Assembly: GCF_023195885.1 (NCBI RefSeq)
Contig: NZ_JALPKO010000003.1
Span: 186,001-250,000, forward strand
From: Methylonatrum kenyense
GTDB taxonomy: Bacteria > Pseudomonadota > Gammaproteobacteria > Nitrococcales > Aquisalimonadaceae
Direction of reading: 5' to 3'
DNA: 64,000 nucleotides
Within the stretch, counting starts at the first letter, position 1. Each line of letters begins with the position of its first letter. The translations under genes were made by a program, and so were the position numbers. The notes under the pieces are model-generated. The model had not been told where the DNA came from and did no database searches. It worked only from the letters and a program-made list of their open reading frames with translations. Of this stretch, positions 53,967-60,520 are shown one piece after another.

Positions 53967-54371
53967 ATGATCGCAATGGAGCGTTTTCCGGAGGGGTTCC
54001 ACGCGCTGGCGCCATTGCTGACCCACCGCGAACACGCTGTCCTCGCAAACATCTCGGTCCGGGTCGGGAGCATCGGCGACAATCACCTGGGTGGCTGGTA
54101 TGCCTACCGCGGCGCCAAGGCCGCACAGAACATGTTCACCCGCGGCATCGCCGTCGAACTCGGACGCCGGGCCAGGAAACTGGTCTGCGTCGCCCTACAC
54201 CCCGGAACCACCGACACCGGCCTGTCCGAACCCTTTCAGCAACGTGTTCCTGAACACAAGCTGTTTCCGGTCTCGCGCACTGTCGACCAACTGCTGGCGG
54301 TGATCGACACCCTTGGGCCGGAACATAGCGGTCACTTTTACGCCTGGGATGGGCAGGAGATTCCTTGGTAG
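53967..54371 (+). pseudogene. Short-chain dehydrogenase/reductase, 5'-truncated fragment
   Basis: This 134-residue frame is the C-terminal half of an SDR enzyme: ANISVRVGSIGDNHLGGWYAYRGAKAAQNMF (landmarks) holds the catalytic Ser, Tyr and Lys (YxxxK), followed by VCVALHPGTTDTGLSEPF and the ending HFYAWDGQEIPW. The N-terminal Rossmann nucleotide-binding half (TGxxxGIG) is missing, so it should be inactive. Upstream sequence (53873-53966) has no in-frame continuation of the fold. The truncation abuts the integron-like region, so an insertion or deletion event here is likely. Confidence 0.75.
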
Positions 54372-54687
54372 CGGGGAGTTACCTGTCCTGGCAACCTCCC
54401 GCCCTGCGATTCCTCAGCCCGCAGTATCCATGCCCTACCCGCGGCGCCAGGGCCGCTGCCTCTTTAGGTCGCGCCCTAGCCCATACTCGATACTGTAATT
54501 TTGTACAGTTACATTTAAATCATGAAAACGAGAGGTCAAGCGATTACGTGGCCCCAGTGCGAACCATGGTGTAAGTTCTTGGTTTTACGAACCATGTTGA
54601 TATTAAGGTGACATCAGGACCGCGGAGTTATCGAGAGGTCACGAATATGCAATATCGGGGAACGCGGTCTAATCACTGTTGGGTGTC
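54372..54687. other. AttI-like head of the cassette region
   Basis: This 316-bp stretch has no full-size gene. It holds a LexA box (54493-54508), a 29-codon ORF from 54522, a conserved GAGTTATC element, a 14-codon leader ORF with a hairpin (54647-54691) and the junction GTTGGGT at 54678. The order LexA box, short leader ORF, GTT junction, first cassette resembles the attI1 side of class 1 integrons, where PintI has a LexA box and ORF-11 precedes the first cassette. No integrase frame is found to the left. Confidence 0.55.
54493..54508. promoter_or_regulatory. LexA/SOS box
   Basis: CTGTAATTTTGTACAG is a perfect CTGT-N8-ACAG LexA site, with palindromic flanks TA..TT. It lies about 170 bp before the first cassette junction. 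Integron integrase genes usually carry such a box in their promoter; here no integrase remains, so it looks like a relic of PintI. Confidence 0.75.
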
Positions 54688-54691
54688 ATGA
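54647..54691 (+). CDS. Leader ORF copy 1 (MQYRGTRSNHCWVS), translationally coupled to the HNH cassette
   Basis: This 14-codon frame has GAGG (54635-54638) eight nt before its ATG and its TGA overlaps the ATG of the next gene (ATGA at 54688-54691). The peptide shares RSN and surrounding residues with copies 2 and 3. The codons 3-7 are the sequence of a GAA-loop hairpin (54654-54668). A leader that feeds ribosomes into a cassette gene with no ribosome site of its own would resemble ORF-11 of class 1 integrons. The function is inference. Confidence 0.5.
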   Translation: MQYRGTRSNHCWVS

Positions 54692-55419
54692 ACTCTGACC
54701 ATTCACGCTGCTGGGCGCGCTATCGTGCTGACTGTGATCGCGGCATGTCGAAAGAGCATCTGCTTTCGAAGTGTCTGTTTCACGATCAGACTGTTCACGT
54801 GTCTGGCTTCGATTGGTGCATGGGCGAAGAGAAGTGCGTTGGCATCAACTCTCTTCAAAGAAGGTTCCTATGCGAGAAGCACAACAACGACCTTTCAGAC
54901 GCAGATGCTGCCTCTAAGCAAGCGATTGATGCCTTTGAGGCAGGCGGCAGTGAGTTTCTCTTGAATGGCATTCTCTTGGAGCGGTGGCTCGTGAAAACCG
55001 CCGTGAACCTCAGCGTTGGCGGCAACCTTCACATCGGCTATGGCATGAGTAACTCCAAACCGGGATGGCCGAGCCCGTACATGCTCGCAGTAGCGTTTGG
55101 AGACGAGATCCTCTGCGCAAAGATGGGTGCCTACTTTCTTTTCCCTGCAACTCAGTATAAACACCGCACCAGCGAGATTTCGATCGTACCAATTCATCGT
55201 GATGGACAGATCGGAGGGTTCGTGTTTGGTCTCAGAGGGCAGTTCATATTCCTCAGCCTCTATCCCGGGCACGCTCCTCCTTCAGTTGATACGCTCGCGC
55301 CAGGGCTCCTGCCACCGCCAATAGGAGCCGCCGCACTTCATTACCGCCCCGCATCTTTTCGAGTTCAAGTTGCCGGTGGCTCAGAGGGAAAAATTCAGTT
55401 GCGGTGGCCGCACACATGA
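54688..55419 (+). CDS. HNH-like protein, integron cassette 1
   Basis: This 243-residue protein is encoded in a cassette running from the junction at 54678 to attC1. The N-terminal 75 residues look like a zinc-dependent HNH nuclease variant: Cys8 and Cys16, SKEHLLSK (Glu23-His24) and FLCEKHNNDLSDAD (Cys62, His65, Asn66). The rest has strands but no recognised domain. Homing or defence nuclease activity is inferred only from these residues. There is no ribosome site for the ATG other than the overlapping leader ORF. GC content and codons are lower than in the flanking chromosome. Confidence 0.6.
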   Translation: MNSDHSRCWARYRADCDRGMSKEHLLSKCLFHDQTVHVSGFDWCMGEEKCVGINSLQRRFLCEKHNNDLSDADAASKQAIDAFEAGGSEFLLNGILLERWLVKTAVNLSVGGNLHIGYGMSNSKPGWPSPYMLAVAFGDEILCAKMGAYFLFPATQYKHRTSEISIVPIHRDGQIGGFVFGLRGQFIFLSLYPGHAPPSVDTLAPGLLPPPIGAAALHYRPASFRVQVAGGSEGKIQLRWPHT

Positions 55420-55420
55420 C

Positions 55421-55488
55421 TCCCAACCAATCAATCGAGCGGACCTCGCGCACAAGCCGCGCGAGGCCGCTCATTGCAAACGTTAGGG
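55421..55488. other. attC site 1 (end of HNH cassette)
   Basis: The site runs from TCCCAAC to GTTAGGG. The stem pairs GAGCGG-A-CCTCGCGC with GCGCGAGG-CCGCTC, with one extrahelical A, as attC recombination sites need. GTTGGG at the start of cassette 1 (54678-54683) is complementary to CCCAAC here, the pairing expected of one cassette's two ends. Confidence 0.82.
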
Positions 55489-55503
55489 ATAAATGGAATC
55501 GTC

Positions 55504-56352
55504 ATGTCCGGAAATATTTTCAATAAGCTGTGGGTTATAGAATCTTTACCATCAGGTGAGCTTAGAACTGGGAAAAATCTCTTCGACAATCAGCTGGACA
55601 AGGCTAAGCAGGTCCAGCAAGACCTTGTCGTCGAATTCGCTGAGCCAATAACTAAGCCCGAGCTGTTTGACGTATTAGAAAAAATACGAAATGAGGCTTT
55701 GAGCGGAATATATCCAATGATCCACTTTGAGTGCCATGGGTGTGAAGACCGCTTGGGAACTGCTAGCGGAGAACTGGTTGAATGGGATGAAATCAGAGAG
55801 ATCCTTATTGAGATTAACCGAGGGACTAAGCTAAATCTGATGATTGTAATTGCAGCCTGTAACGGTGCCCATCTAATAAAAGTATCTACAAAGCTAGATG
55901 CAGCTCCTTTCTGGGCAATAATTGGTCCAGAGGTCGAAGTAACTGCTGGGCATATTCAGGATAATTTTGGTCGGTTTTATGAGTCCTTCTTTTCAGACCT
56001 CGATGGTGATAAAGCCATAGATATCCTTAATGAAGGGGTAGAGCATCAAGACCGAACCTATCATTTTTTAAGCGCTGCTGGACTATTTTCAAGGGCTTAC
56101 CGAGCCTACCATAAAAGTCACTGTGTCGGGAAAGGGAAGAAAGAAAGGATAGAACGCCTCGTTTCTGAGGTGATGAAAAACCCCGATGTGAAGAGACGTG
56201 GTGTAGCATGGGCCAGTCAGCAAGTAAATAAAGGCCTTGCATCTGAAGATCAGCACTTTGATAAACTCAGAAAAAGGTTCTTCTTCATTGCTGATTTTCC
56301 AGAAAATGATGCACGTTTCCCTTTATCTAAGGGTGATATCGTTGCCACGTAA
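55504..56352 (+). CDS. CHAT/caspase-like protease candidate, integron cassette 2
   Basis: This 282-residue protein has a likely caspase-fold (CHAT-like) domain at residues about 1-190. PMIHFECHG supplies His78-Gly79, and the hydrophobic strand LMIVIAACNGAH supplies Cys119, giving the His/Cys dyad order of the clan. WAIIGPEVEVTAGHIQDNFGRFYESFF matches the following helix and strand. The C-terminal third is basic and unrecognised. CHAT proteases often act in bacterial immunity or programmed death, so a defence role is inferred. The gene is AT-rich and lies between attC1 and attC2, whose ends GTTAGGG/CCCTAAC match. Confidence 0.65.
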   Translation: MSGNIFNKLWVIESLPSGELRTGKNLFDNQLDKAKQVQQDLVVEFAEPITKPELFDVLEKIRNEALSGIYPMIHFECHGCEDRLGTASGELVEWDEIREILIEINRGTKLNLMIVIAACNGAHLIKVSTKLDAAPFWAIIGPEVEVTAGHIQDNFGRFYESFFSDLDGDKAIDILNEGVEHQDRTYHFLSAAGLFSRAYRAYHKSHCVGKGKKERIERLVSEVMKNPDVKRRGVAWASQQVNKGLASEDQHFDKLRKRFFFIADFPENDARFPLSKGDIVAT

Positions 56353-56355
56353 AAT

Positions 56356-56427
56356 CCCTAACAATGCGCTGCTGTCGGACAAATTCTCCGCTGCGCTCCA
56401 AATTTTCCGCAGAGCGCGGCGTTAGCG
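56356..56427. other. attC site 2 (end of CHAT cassette)
   Basis: The 72-bp site runs from CCCTAAC to GTTAGCG. The outer arms pair AACAATGCGCTGCTG with CAGAGCGCGGCGTT, and the inner arms pair CGGACAAATT with AAATTTTCCG. CCCTAAC is the exact complement of the GTTAGGG at the start of the same cassette. It starts 3 bp after the CHAT stop codon. Confidence 0.88.
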
Positions 56428-56452
56428 AGCCAAATCAACCTGAGGAGCACGC

Positions 56453-56647
56453 ATGATGTCTGATATGAAATTGACGACTGAAGAGAGTGTCTATCTGGCA
56501 TATAGAGACGGTGGTGGTGAGTCGGTTTTGCCTGGTCATTGTGAAGAGCTGGGGATATCGCTGGAAGAAGGCAAGGAGATGATCCGCCGTCAGTACAAGA
56601 TTCGGGAGCAAGAAGGAAGCTTGCAGCCCTATGATAAAAGCATTTGA
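56453..56647 (+). CDS. Small uncharacterised protein, integron cassette 3
   Basis: This 64-residue acidic/basic helical protein (KLTTEESVYLAYRDGGG then ISLEEGKEMIRRQYKIREQEG) begins 29 bp after the GTTAGCG junction of attC2, with GAGGAGC 8 nt before two adjacent ATG codons. I recognise no family. No attC with a matching CGCTAAC follows it, so either the end of this cassette has been lost or it was joined to the repeat-flanked segment after it. Confidence 0.55.
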   Translation: MMSDMKLTTEESVYLAYRDGGGESVLPGHCEELGISLEEGKEMIRRQYKIREQEGSLQPYDKSI

Positions 56648-56717
56648 GGTCATCGAGATGCCAGATCAAGTGGTAACGTTCTGATTAAAAGATGGGTCAC
56701 GGTGAAGTCTGGGCGAA

Positions 56718-56790
56718 GTCTGGGACACCCACAAACTTTCACAGACTTTTCCTCAGTGAAGGCCGTGTGCAGTCTGAGGGTGTCCTAGAC
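56718..56790. repeat. GTCTGGGACACCC inverted pair, upstream of the macrodomain gene
   Basis: GTCTGGGACACCC (56718-56730) and GGGTGTCCTAGAC (56778-56790) face each other 47 bp apart, with CCTCAGTGAA inside, as in the pair at 58658. It lies 41 bp before the macrodomain start. It looks like a REP/BIME-type repeat unit. Confidence 0.7.
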
Positions 56791-56831
56791 GTTCTTGAAC
56801 GCCTGTTCTCCGCCAGAGGAGGCGAAAACTG

Positions 56832-57374
56832 ATGAAGACGCGGACAGCACATGGCGTGACAATCGAGTGTGTCCAGGGGGACATTACGGACCAGCCGGAT
56901 ATGGACGCTGTGGTTAACGCGGCCAATGCGGCGTTGCGAACCGGTGGTGGGGTCGCGGGCGCGATTCATCGGGCTGCGGGACCAGGTTTGGAAGCGGAGT
57001 GCCGGCCACTTGCACCGATTCGACCGGGCGAGGCGGTGATAACCGGTGCGCACAAGCTGCCGAACCGCCACGTGATCCACTGCCTTGGCCCGGTCTACGG
57101 AGTGGATGCGCCGTCAGATCGGCTGCTGGCGTCCTGTTATCAACAGGTCCTGCGTCTGGCAGAGGACCATGGCCTCAATGCCATCGCCTTTCCCGCCCTC
57201 TCGACCGGTGCGTTTGGGTATCCGCCGGAACCCGCGACCCGGATTGCGCTGACCACGGTGCTCGAAGCGCTGCCTGACCTTTCGGCCGTCAAGCACGTTC
57301 GCTTCGCGTTGTTCAGCAGCGCCGACCAACAACGATACGAAGACGTTCTTACAGAATTATCGGGAGCGGAATAG
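56832..57374 (+). CDS. Macrodomain protein (O-acetyl-ADP-ribose deacetylase type)
   Basis: This 180-residue single macrodomain binds or hydrolyses ADP-ribose groups. It shows VQGDITDQPDMDAVVNAANAALRTGGGVAGAIH (landmarks; catalytic Asn and the GGGV loop near residue 37), HVIHCLGPVYG and FPALSTGAFGYP near residue 124. This is the MacroD/YmdB layout. GGAGG lies 11 nt before the ATG. GC content is near chromosomal. In defence islands macrodomains can counter ADP-ribosylating toxins; here that is speculation. No attC flanks it. Confidence 0.88.
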   Translation: MKTRTAHGVTIECVQGDITDQPDMDAVVNAANAALRTGGGVAGAIHRAAGPGLEAECRPLAPIRPGEAVITGAHKLPNRHVIHCLGPVYGVDAPSDRLLASCYQQVLRLAEDHGLNAIAFPALSTGAFGYPPEPATRIALTTVLEALPDLSAVKHVRFALFSSADQQRYEDVLTELSGAE

Positions 57375-57884
57375 CCCGGCGGAAAACCGGTAGCCGTATG
57401 GACACCCATAACCGCGGGCGTGGACATCCAAAACCCGGCGCGGGCTGTTGGCTCTCGCAAAGGCCGGGTGAATCTGGCTGGCCGGGGTAAAGTCTGGGAC
57501 ACCCTCAGATTTTGGAGCTTGGTCCGGACTGGAGTGGAGAGTCGGACGCGCGGCTTGGCGGCTTTATGAGGTGCCTTCCAAGTGGTTATGCCGTCGACAA
57601 GGGGTGATTTGTGTGTGAGATTTCACCGGAAATCGCACTTTTTTTAAAGCCTTTGCTTCTTTCATTTTGTTTGGAGTGTGTTGTCTTTAGTAAAAGGAAA
57701 AAGTGATTCTGGCGTGTCATTGACAAGCGCGATGAGCCATTCCGATTCAGGAGCAATACCGTAAGTCTTTTTGTTTTATAGAGGGAAGTTTGGGGATATC
57801 TCGGATTTTATCGGCTAGTTGTTGCGACGTCCTCGTTTATTTTCGCGAGGTGACCCTGGCGGCGATTGAGTTATCGAGGGGCTC
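57375..57884. other. Gene-free stretch holding a degenerate copy of the interrupted 70-codon ORF
   Basis: From 57492 (GTCTGGGACACCC) to about 57785 this region is recognisably the same sequence as 60534-61100 without the GGAAAC element: TTTTGGAGCTTGGTCCG, CAAGGGGT, AAAGCCTTTGCTT, GTGTTGTCTTT, GGCGTGTCATTGACAAGCGCGATGAG and GAGCAATACCGT are shared. No intact gene is present. From 57785 to 57870 I see only AT-rich spacer before leader copy 2. Confidence 0.6.
57608..57780 (+). pseudogene. Degenerate paralogue of the 70-codon ORF (no insertion)
   Basis: Starting at the GTG before CEISPE the frame reads VCEISPEIALFLKP, gains stops (TGA, TAG) and has 1-nt and 2-nt deletions relative to the 60.65-kb ORF, yet keeps RVIDKRDEPF and RSNTVSLFVL. 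The GGAAAC element is absent here: TTTAGTAAAAGGAAAAAG lines up with TTTGGTTAAAGGAAAAAC around the other copy's insertion. This is a natural empty-site comparison. Confidence 0.6.
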
Positions 57885-57890
57885 ATGAGT

Positions 57891-58013
57891 ATGGAAAATC
57901 GCCGAAGGCGATCTAATCTTTGCTATACGGCCTCGGCTGGCGGCATTCTTGGCGTGCGGAACGTCTTGGACACCCACAGATTTTCGGTGCCAGAAGGTCA
58001 TGTTGCTGCGTGA
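57891..58013 (+). CDS. Leader ORF copy 2 (begins MENRRRRSNLCY)
   Basis: This 40-codon frame (or 42 codons from ATG 57885) has GAGGGG at 57876-57881 and shares M, R, R, S, N with leader copies 1 and 3 at the same positions. Codons 3-8 form a perfect 6-bp hairpin ATCGCC-GAA-GGCGAT (57898-57912). Both strands of this stem differ from those of copy 3 while still pairing. It runs through a GTCTTGGACACCC repeat and ends 89 bp before the lipoprotein gene. It is unlikely to be a functional protein by itself. Confidence 0.35.
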   Translation: MENRRRRSNLCYTASAGGILGVRNVLDTHRFSVPEGHVAA

Positions 58014-58102
58014 GTCACTGCGCTGGGGTCCACGTGCCAAACAGAGAAACCGCACTATATAGCGAGTCGGTTGCACTCGTATGTTGGTGGTGGAGGGGCA
58101 TC

Positions 58103-58585
58103 ATGGTAGGCCATCAAAGGATCCGTCCAGCAGATCACAAATCCATCGTACGGTCTTGGTCGGCCTTCGTTGCGGCGCTCGCGGTGACGAGTTGCGGAGG
58201 CACCGCCGATGATGGAGACATTGAAGAGCTGAGTGCCGCGATTGTCGAGGCCACGGTCAACATCCCCTCACGAAGCTTCGCTGACTCGATTGGCTCGATC
58301 ACGTGTGATGCGTTCTTCGAGCTAATGTTACGCGACGAGCTGTATAGGGCACAGACGCTGGTGCCCTTAGAGCAGCGGTACTTGGAGCTGGCTGGCGCAG
58401 TGGAACTAAACGCCATTTTCGAGGAGTTAGGTCGAGTATCCGACTGGGACTGGTTAGAGGAGGTTTTTACGCGCGCAGAGGACTGCGATATCTCAACACG
58501 GTTTGATACCGCGGGGATCGAACCCAGCCCAACTCCGCTTGCCGATGCGCTCGCAGCCCAAATGATCGAGCAACTGAGTCGCTAG
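58103..58585 (+). CDS. Uncharacterised putative lipoprotein
   Basis: This 160-residue protein begins after a strong GGAGGGG (58092-58098). A short hydrophobic stretch WSAFVAALAVTSCGG ends in a weak lipobox (VTSC, about Cys33), followed by an acidic helical part (DDGDIEELSAAIVEATV, LYRAQTLVPLEQRYLELAGAV). I recognise no family. It lies in the cassette island between repeat units, and the attC that would show it to be a cassette is not visible. The frame is open further upstream but the ribosome site sets the start. Confidence 0.55.
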   Translation: MVGHQRIRPADHKSIVRSWSAFVAALAVTSCGGTADDGDIEELSAAIVEATVNIPSRSFADSIGSITCDAFFELMLRDELYRAQTLVPLEQRYLELAGAVELNAIFEELGRVSDWDWLEEVFTRAEDCDISTRFDTAGIEPSPTPLADALAAQMIEQLSR

Positions 58586-58657
58586 CTGTACACGTAACAA
58601 TCGAGCAATCGAGGACATCCTCAGGTTTTTCGCTAGTCGTGTCCCTAGCTTGACCGA

Positions 58658-58732
58658 GTCTGGGACACCCTCAGATTTTTCCTCAGTGAATCTCCTGTTT
58701 CCTACAGTCCGAAATTTGAGGGTGTCCCAGAC
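58658..58732. repeat. GTCTGGGACACCCTCA inverted pair, BIME-like
   Basis: GTCTGGGACACCCTCA (58658-58673) and TGAGGGTGTCCCAGAC (58717-58732) are perfect 16-bp inverted arms enclosing a 43-bp middle with TTTTTCCTCAGTGAA, shared with the pair at 56718. A decayed unit (GAGGACATCCTCAGGTTTTT) lies at 58611-58630. Confidence 0.75.
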
Positions 58733-58808
58733 TTCCCAGACTTCCGTTCCAATCTATGTCGGTATTACGGCGACAGGCAGATCGCGGAGTTATCTGGAGG
58801 TCACGAAT

Positions 58809-58844
58809 ATGCAATATCGCGGAACGCGGTCTAATTACTGGTAG
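58809..58844 (+). CDS. Leader ORF copy 3 (MQYRGTRSNYW)
   Basis: This 11-codon frame has GAGG at 58797-58800 and is identical to copy 1 for its first nine residues. Codons 3-7 hold the hairpin ATCGCG-GAA-CGCGGT (58816-58830). It ends beside GGTAGCC (58840-58846), which is one base from the GTTAGCC expected at the start of the next cassette. No in-phase coupling to the next gene is present here; that gene has its own weak AAGGAGAA site. Confidence 0.4.
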   Translation: MQYRGTRSNYW

Positions 58845-58872
58845 CCGCCGTAAGGAGAAGATCTAGGCTGTT

Positions 58873-59271
58873 ATGGATAAGAAATCACTTCGGGAACGCA
58901 TTACGGAAGAAGATACGCTGCTGTCAAGCAGAACGCTTGCGTTCTTGCTTGCCAATGGTTTCTTGATTGCAGCGCTTGGTATAAGCGGCGTGGAATTCGA
59001 GCGAAAGGCTATCGGAATCCTTGGAATCTCTCTGACCATAATTTGGTTTTGTATAGGGTGGCAGGTTCGGAGAGCTATTACAGCTCTTCATGAGATATAT
59101 CATGAAAATTTTCCTGATGATGAAGTCAATAGGGCCGTCTTTTCTCGGATATTTTGGAAGCGGAAGCTATTGGGTACGGTGCTTGGCCCCACAGAACTTA
59201 TAACGGCTTGGCTTCCCTTGGTTGTTCTTCTTGTTTGGCTTTCCATAAATGCAAACATGCATTTCGGCTAA
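58873..59271 (+). CDS. Small membrane protein, integron cassette
   Basis: This 132-residue protein has three hydrophobic segments (residues about 22-39, 45-63 and 108-125), separated by charged loops. It has no recognised family. It starts 27 bp after the probable cassette junction GGTAGCC and its TAA lies inside the first core box of attC3 (GGCTAAC). The start box and the attC box are complementary apart from one base, so I read 58840-59318 as one cassette. The sequence is AT-richer than the chromosome. Confidence 0.6.
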   Translation: MDKKSLRERITEEDTLLSSRTLAFLLANGFLIAALGISGVEFERKAIGILGISLTIIWFCIGWQVRRAITALHEIYHENFPDDEVNRAVFSRIFWKRKLLGTVLGPTELITAWLPLVVLLVWLSINANMHFG

Positions 59272-59324
59272 CAAAGGCATGGATCGGACGCGCTAAAGCG
59301 CACCGCTCATGCCCGGCGTTAGCG
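59266..59324. other. attC site 3 (end of membrane-protein cassette)
   Basis: The 59-bp site runs from GGCTAAC to GTTAGCG, with stem arms GGCATG/CATGCC, CGG/CCG and GCGC/GCGC around a TAAA loop, and unpaired bases between arms. Short attC of this size are typical of many gammaproteobacterial arrays. Confidence 0.85.
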
Positions 59325-59595
59325 GAAGTCTGGAACATATCTGGACGCCTCCCCGGACGCAACGGGTGCGAGGTGATGAAGCAGTTGGTTCGTAGACATA
59401 TATCCGGCGTCTTTCGAAGGGACCATGTTCAGTAGTCGATTCTGAATAAGGCATTCACGCCGTGATTGGGTGGCTGGTTGCGCGGCCGGTGGCCGGTATC
59501 GGCGCTGATGTGGTCTCCGGCAGGCGCTGGACGATGCGCCAGAGCTGGTGAAGTCTGGGACACCCTCAAAGTCCTTTCGATCAGGAGTGACACTA

Positions 59596-60009
59596 ATGAG
59601 TGGCAGTTCAAAAGGTAGCTGTTTGTGTGGTGAGGTCGCCTACAAGATCACCGGAAATATTGGAATTTTTCAATATTGTCATTGCTCACGTTGCCGCAAG
59701 TTTACCGGTAGCGCACATGCGTCAAATCTATTTGTCGCTCCTGATCAGTTTTCTTGGCTTAAGGGGGAGGCGCTGGTGGGTTATTATTCGCCAGAAGACG
59801 CGAAGCATTTTGCCAGCTCATTTTGCAAGCTGTGCGGCTCATCATTGCCGTGGCGATCGAAAAGCGGAAAAGTGGTGGTTGTTCCGGCTGGGACCCTCGA
59901 TGAGCACCCAGGCATAGAGCCAGTTCAAAACATATTCTGTGCATCAAAAGCTGAATGGTATGTACCTCCAAGTGAATTGCCTGAATATGATGAATTGCCA
60001 AATAAATGA
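59596..60009 (+). CDS. GFA family protein (Mss4-like, zinc-binding)
   Basis: This 137-residue protein has the GFA layout: GSCLCGEVAYKITG (first Cys pair, near residue 9), YCHCSRCRKFTGSAHASNLFV (landmark; second cluster) and FCKLCGSSLPWRSK (third pair), a zinc fold shared with glutathione-dependent formaldehyde-activating enzyme. Most such short proteins have no proven activity. AGGAG lies 8 nt before the ATG at 59596; a longer frame from 59548 starts inside the repeat GTCTGGGACACCC (59553-59565). No attC lies after it. Confidence 0.85.
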   Translation: MSGSSKGSCLCGEVAYKITGNIGIFQYCHCSRCRKFTGSAHASNLFVAPDQFSWLKGEALVGYYSPEDAKHFASSFCKLCGSSLPWRSKSGKVVVVPAGTLDEHPGIEPVQNIFCASKAEWYVPPSELPEYDELPNK

Positions 60010-60070
60010 TGCGCAGAAAGTCTAGGACACCCACAGGTTTTCAACGAAAACCGAAAGGGAGGCGCATGCG

Positions 60071-60520
60071 ATGGGCGTAACACTGAGGAGGATCACCCGG
60101 GAAAACTTCGAGGCGGTCATCGCGCTTGAGGTAGAGACGTCACAGCGTGGCTATGTCGCTGACAACGTGTACTCCATTGCTGAATCGAGCTTTCATCCGA
60201 CCTATCAGCCACGGGCTATCTGTTGCGGAGGAGAAGTCGTCGGCTTTCTCATGTACGAATGCTTTCATCAGGACGACCGGCCGCCTGCCTACAATATCTT
60301 CCGTCTCATGGTCGACCGACGGCACCAGGGAAGAGGCATAGGGTACAAGGCGATGCGGTGCCTGCTGGACGAGATCAGGGCACGCGGTCCCTTCGAGAGG
60401 ATTGCAATCTGCTACGTGCCCAGTAACCAGGTCGCTCGGGACTTCTACGCCAGTTTCGGTTTCCAGGAGACGACGCTGAATGAGGACACCGGAGAAGTCA
60501 TCGCGGAGATCCGAGGGTGA
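60071..60520 (+). CDS. GNAT family N-acetyltransferase
   Basis: This 149-residue enzyme has the GNAT fold: LRRITRENFEAVIALEV at the N-terminus, GGEVVGFLMYE (beta 2-3), the acetyl-CoA loop RRHQGRGIGYKAMR near residue 88 (Q/RxxGxG/A) and NQVARDFYASFGFQET. The opening QRGYVADNVYSIAES resembles diamine/spermidine acetyltransferases, but the substrate is not shown. GGGAGG lies upstream, right after the repeat GTCTAGGACACCC (60020-60032). Confidence 0.88.
   Translation: MGVTLRRITRENFEAVIALEVETSQRGYVADNVYSIAESSFHPTYQPRAICCGGEVVGFLMYECFHQDDRPPAYNIFRLMVDRRHQGRGIGYKAMRCLLDEIRARGPFERIAICYVPSNQVARDFYASFGFQETTLNEDTGEVIAEIRG

Noticed and set aside
54372-54500. Remains of an integron integrase gene left of the LexA box
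   Set aside because: I translated the reverse strand by eye and found early stops in the readings tried and no integrase motifs. If remains exist they are too decayed to see.
56718-58732. GTCTGGGACACCC inverted pairs as divergent attC sites
   Set aside because: They are similar in size to attC, but lack the RYYYAAC/GTTRRRY boxes and the unpaired bases, and occur several times without cassette ends matching.
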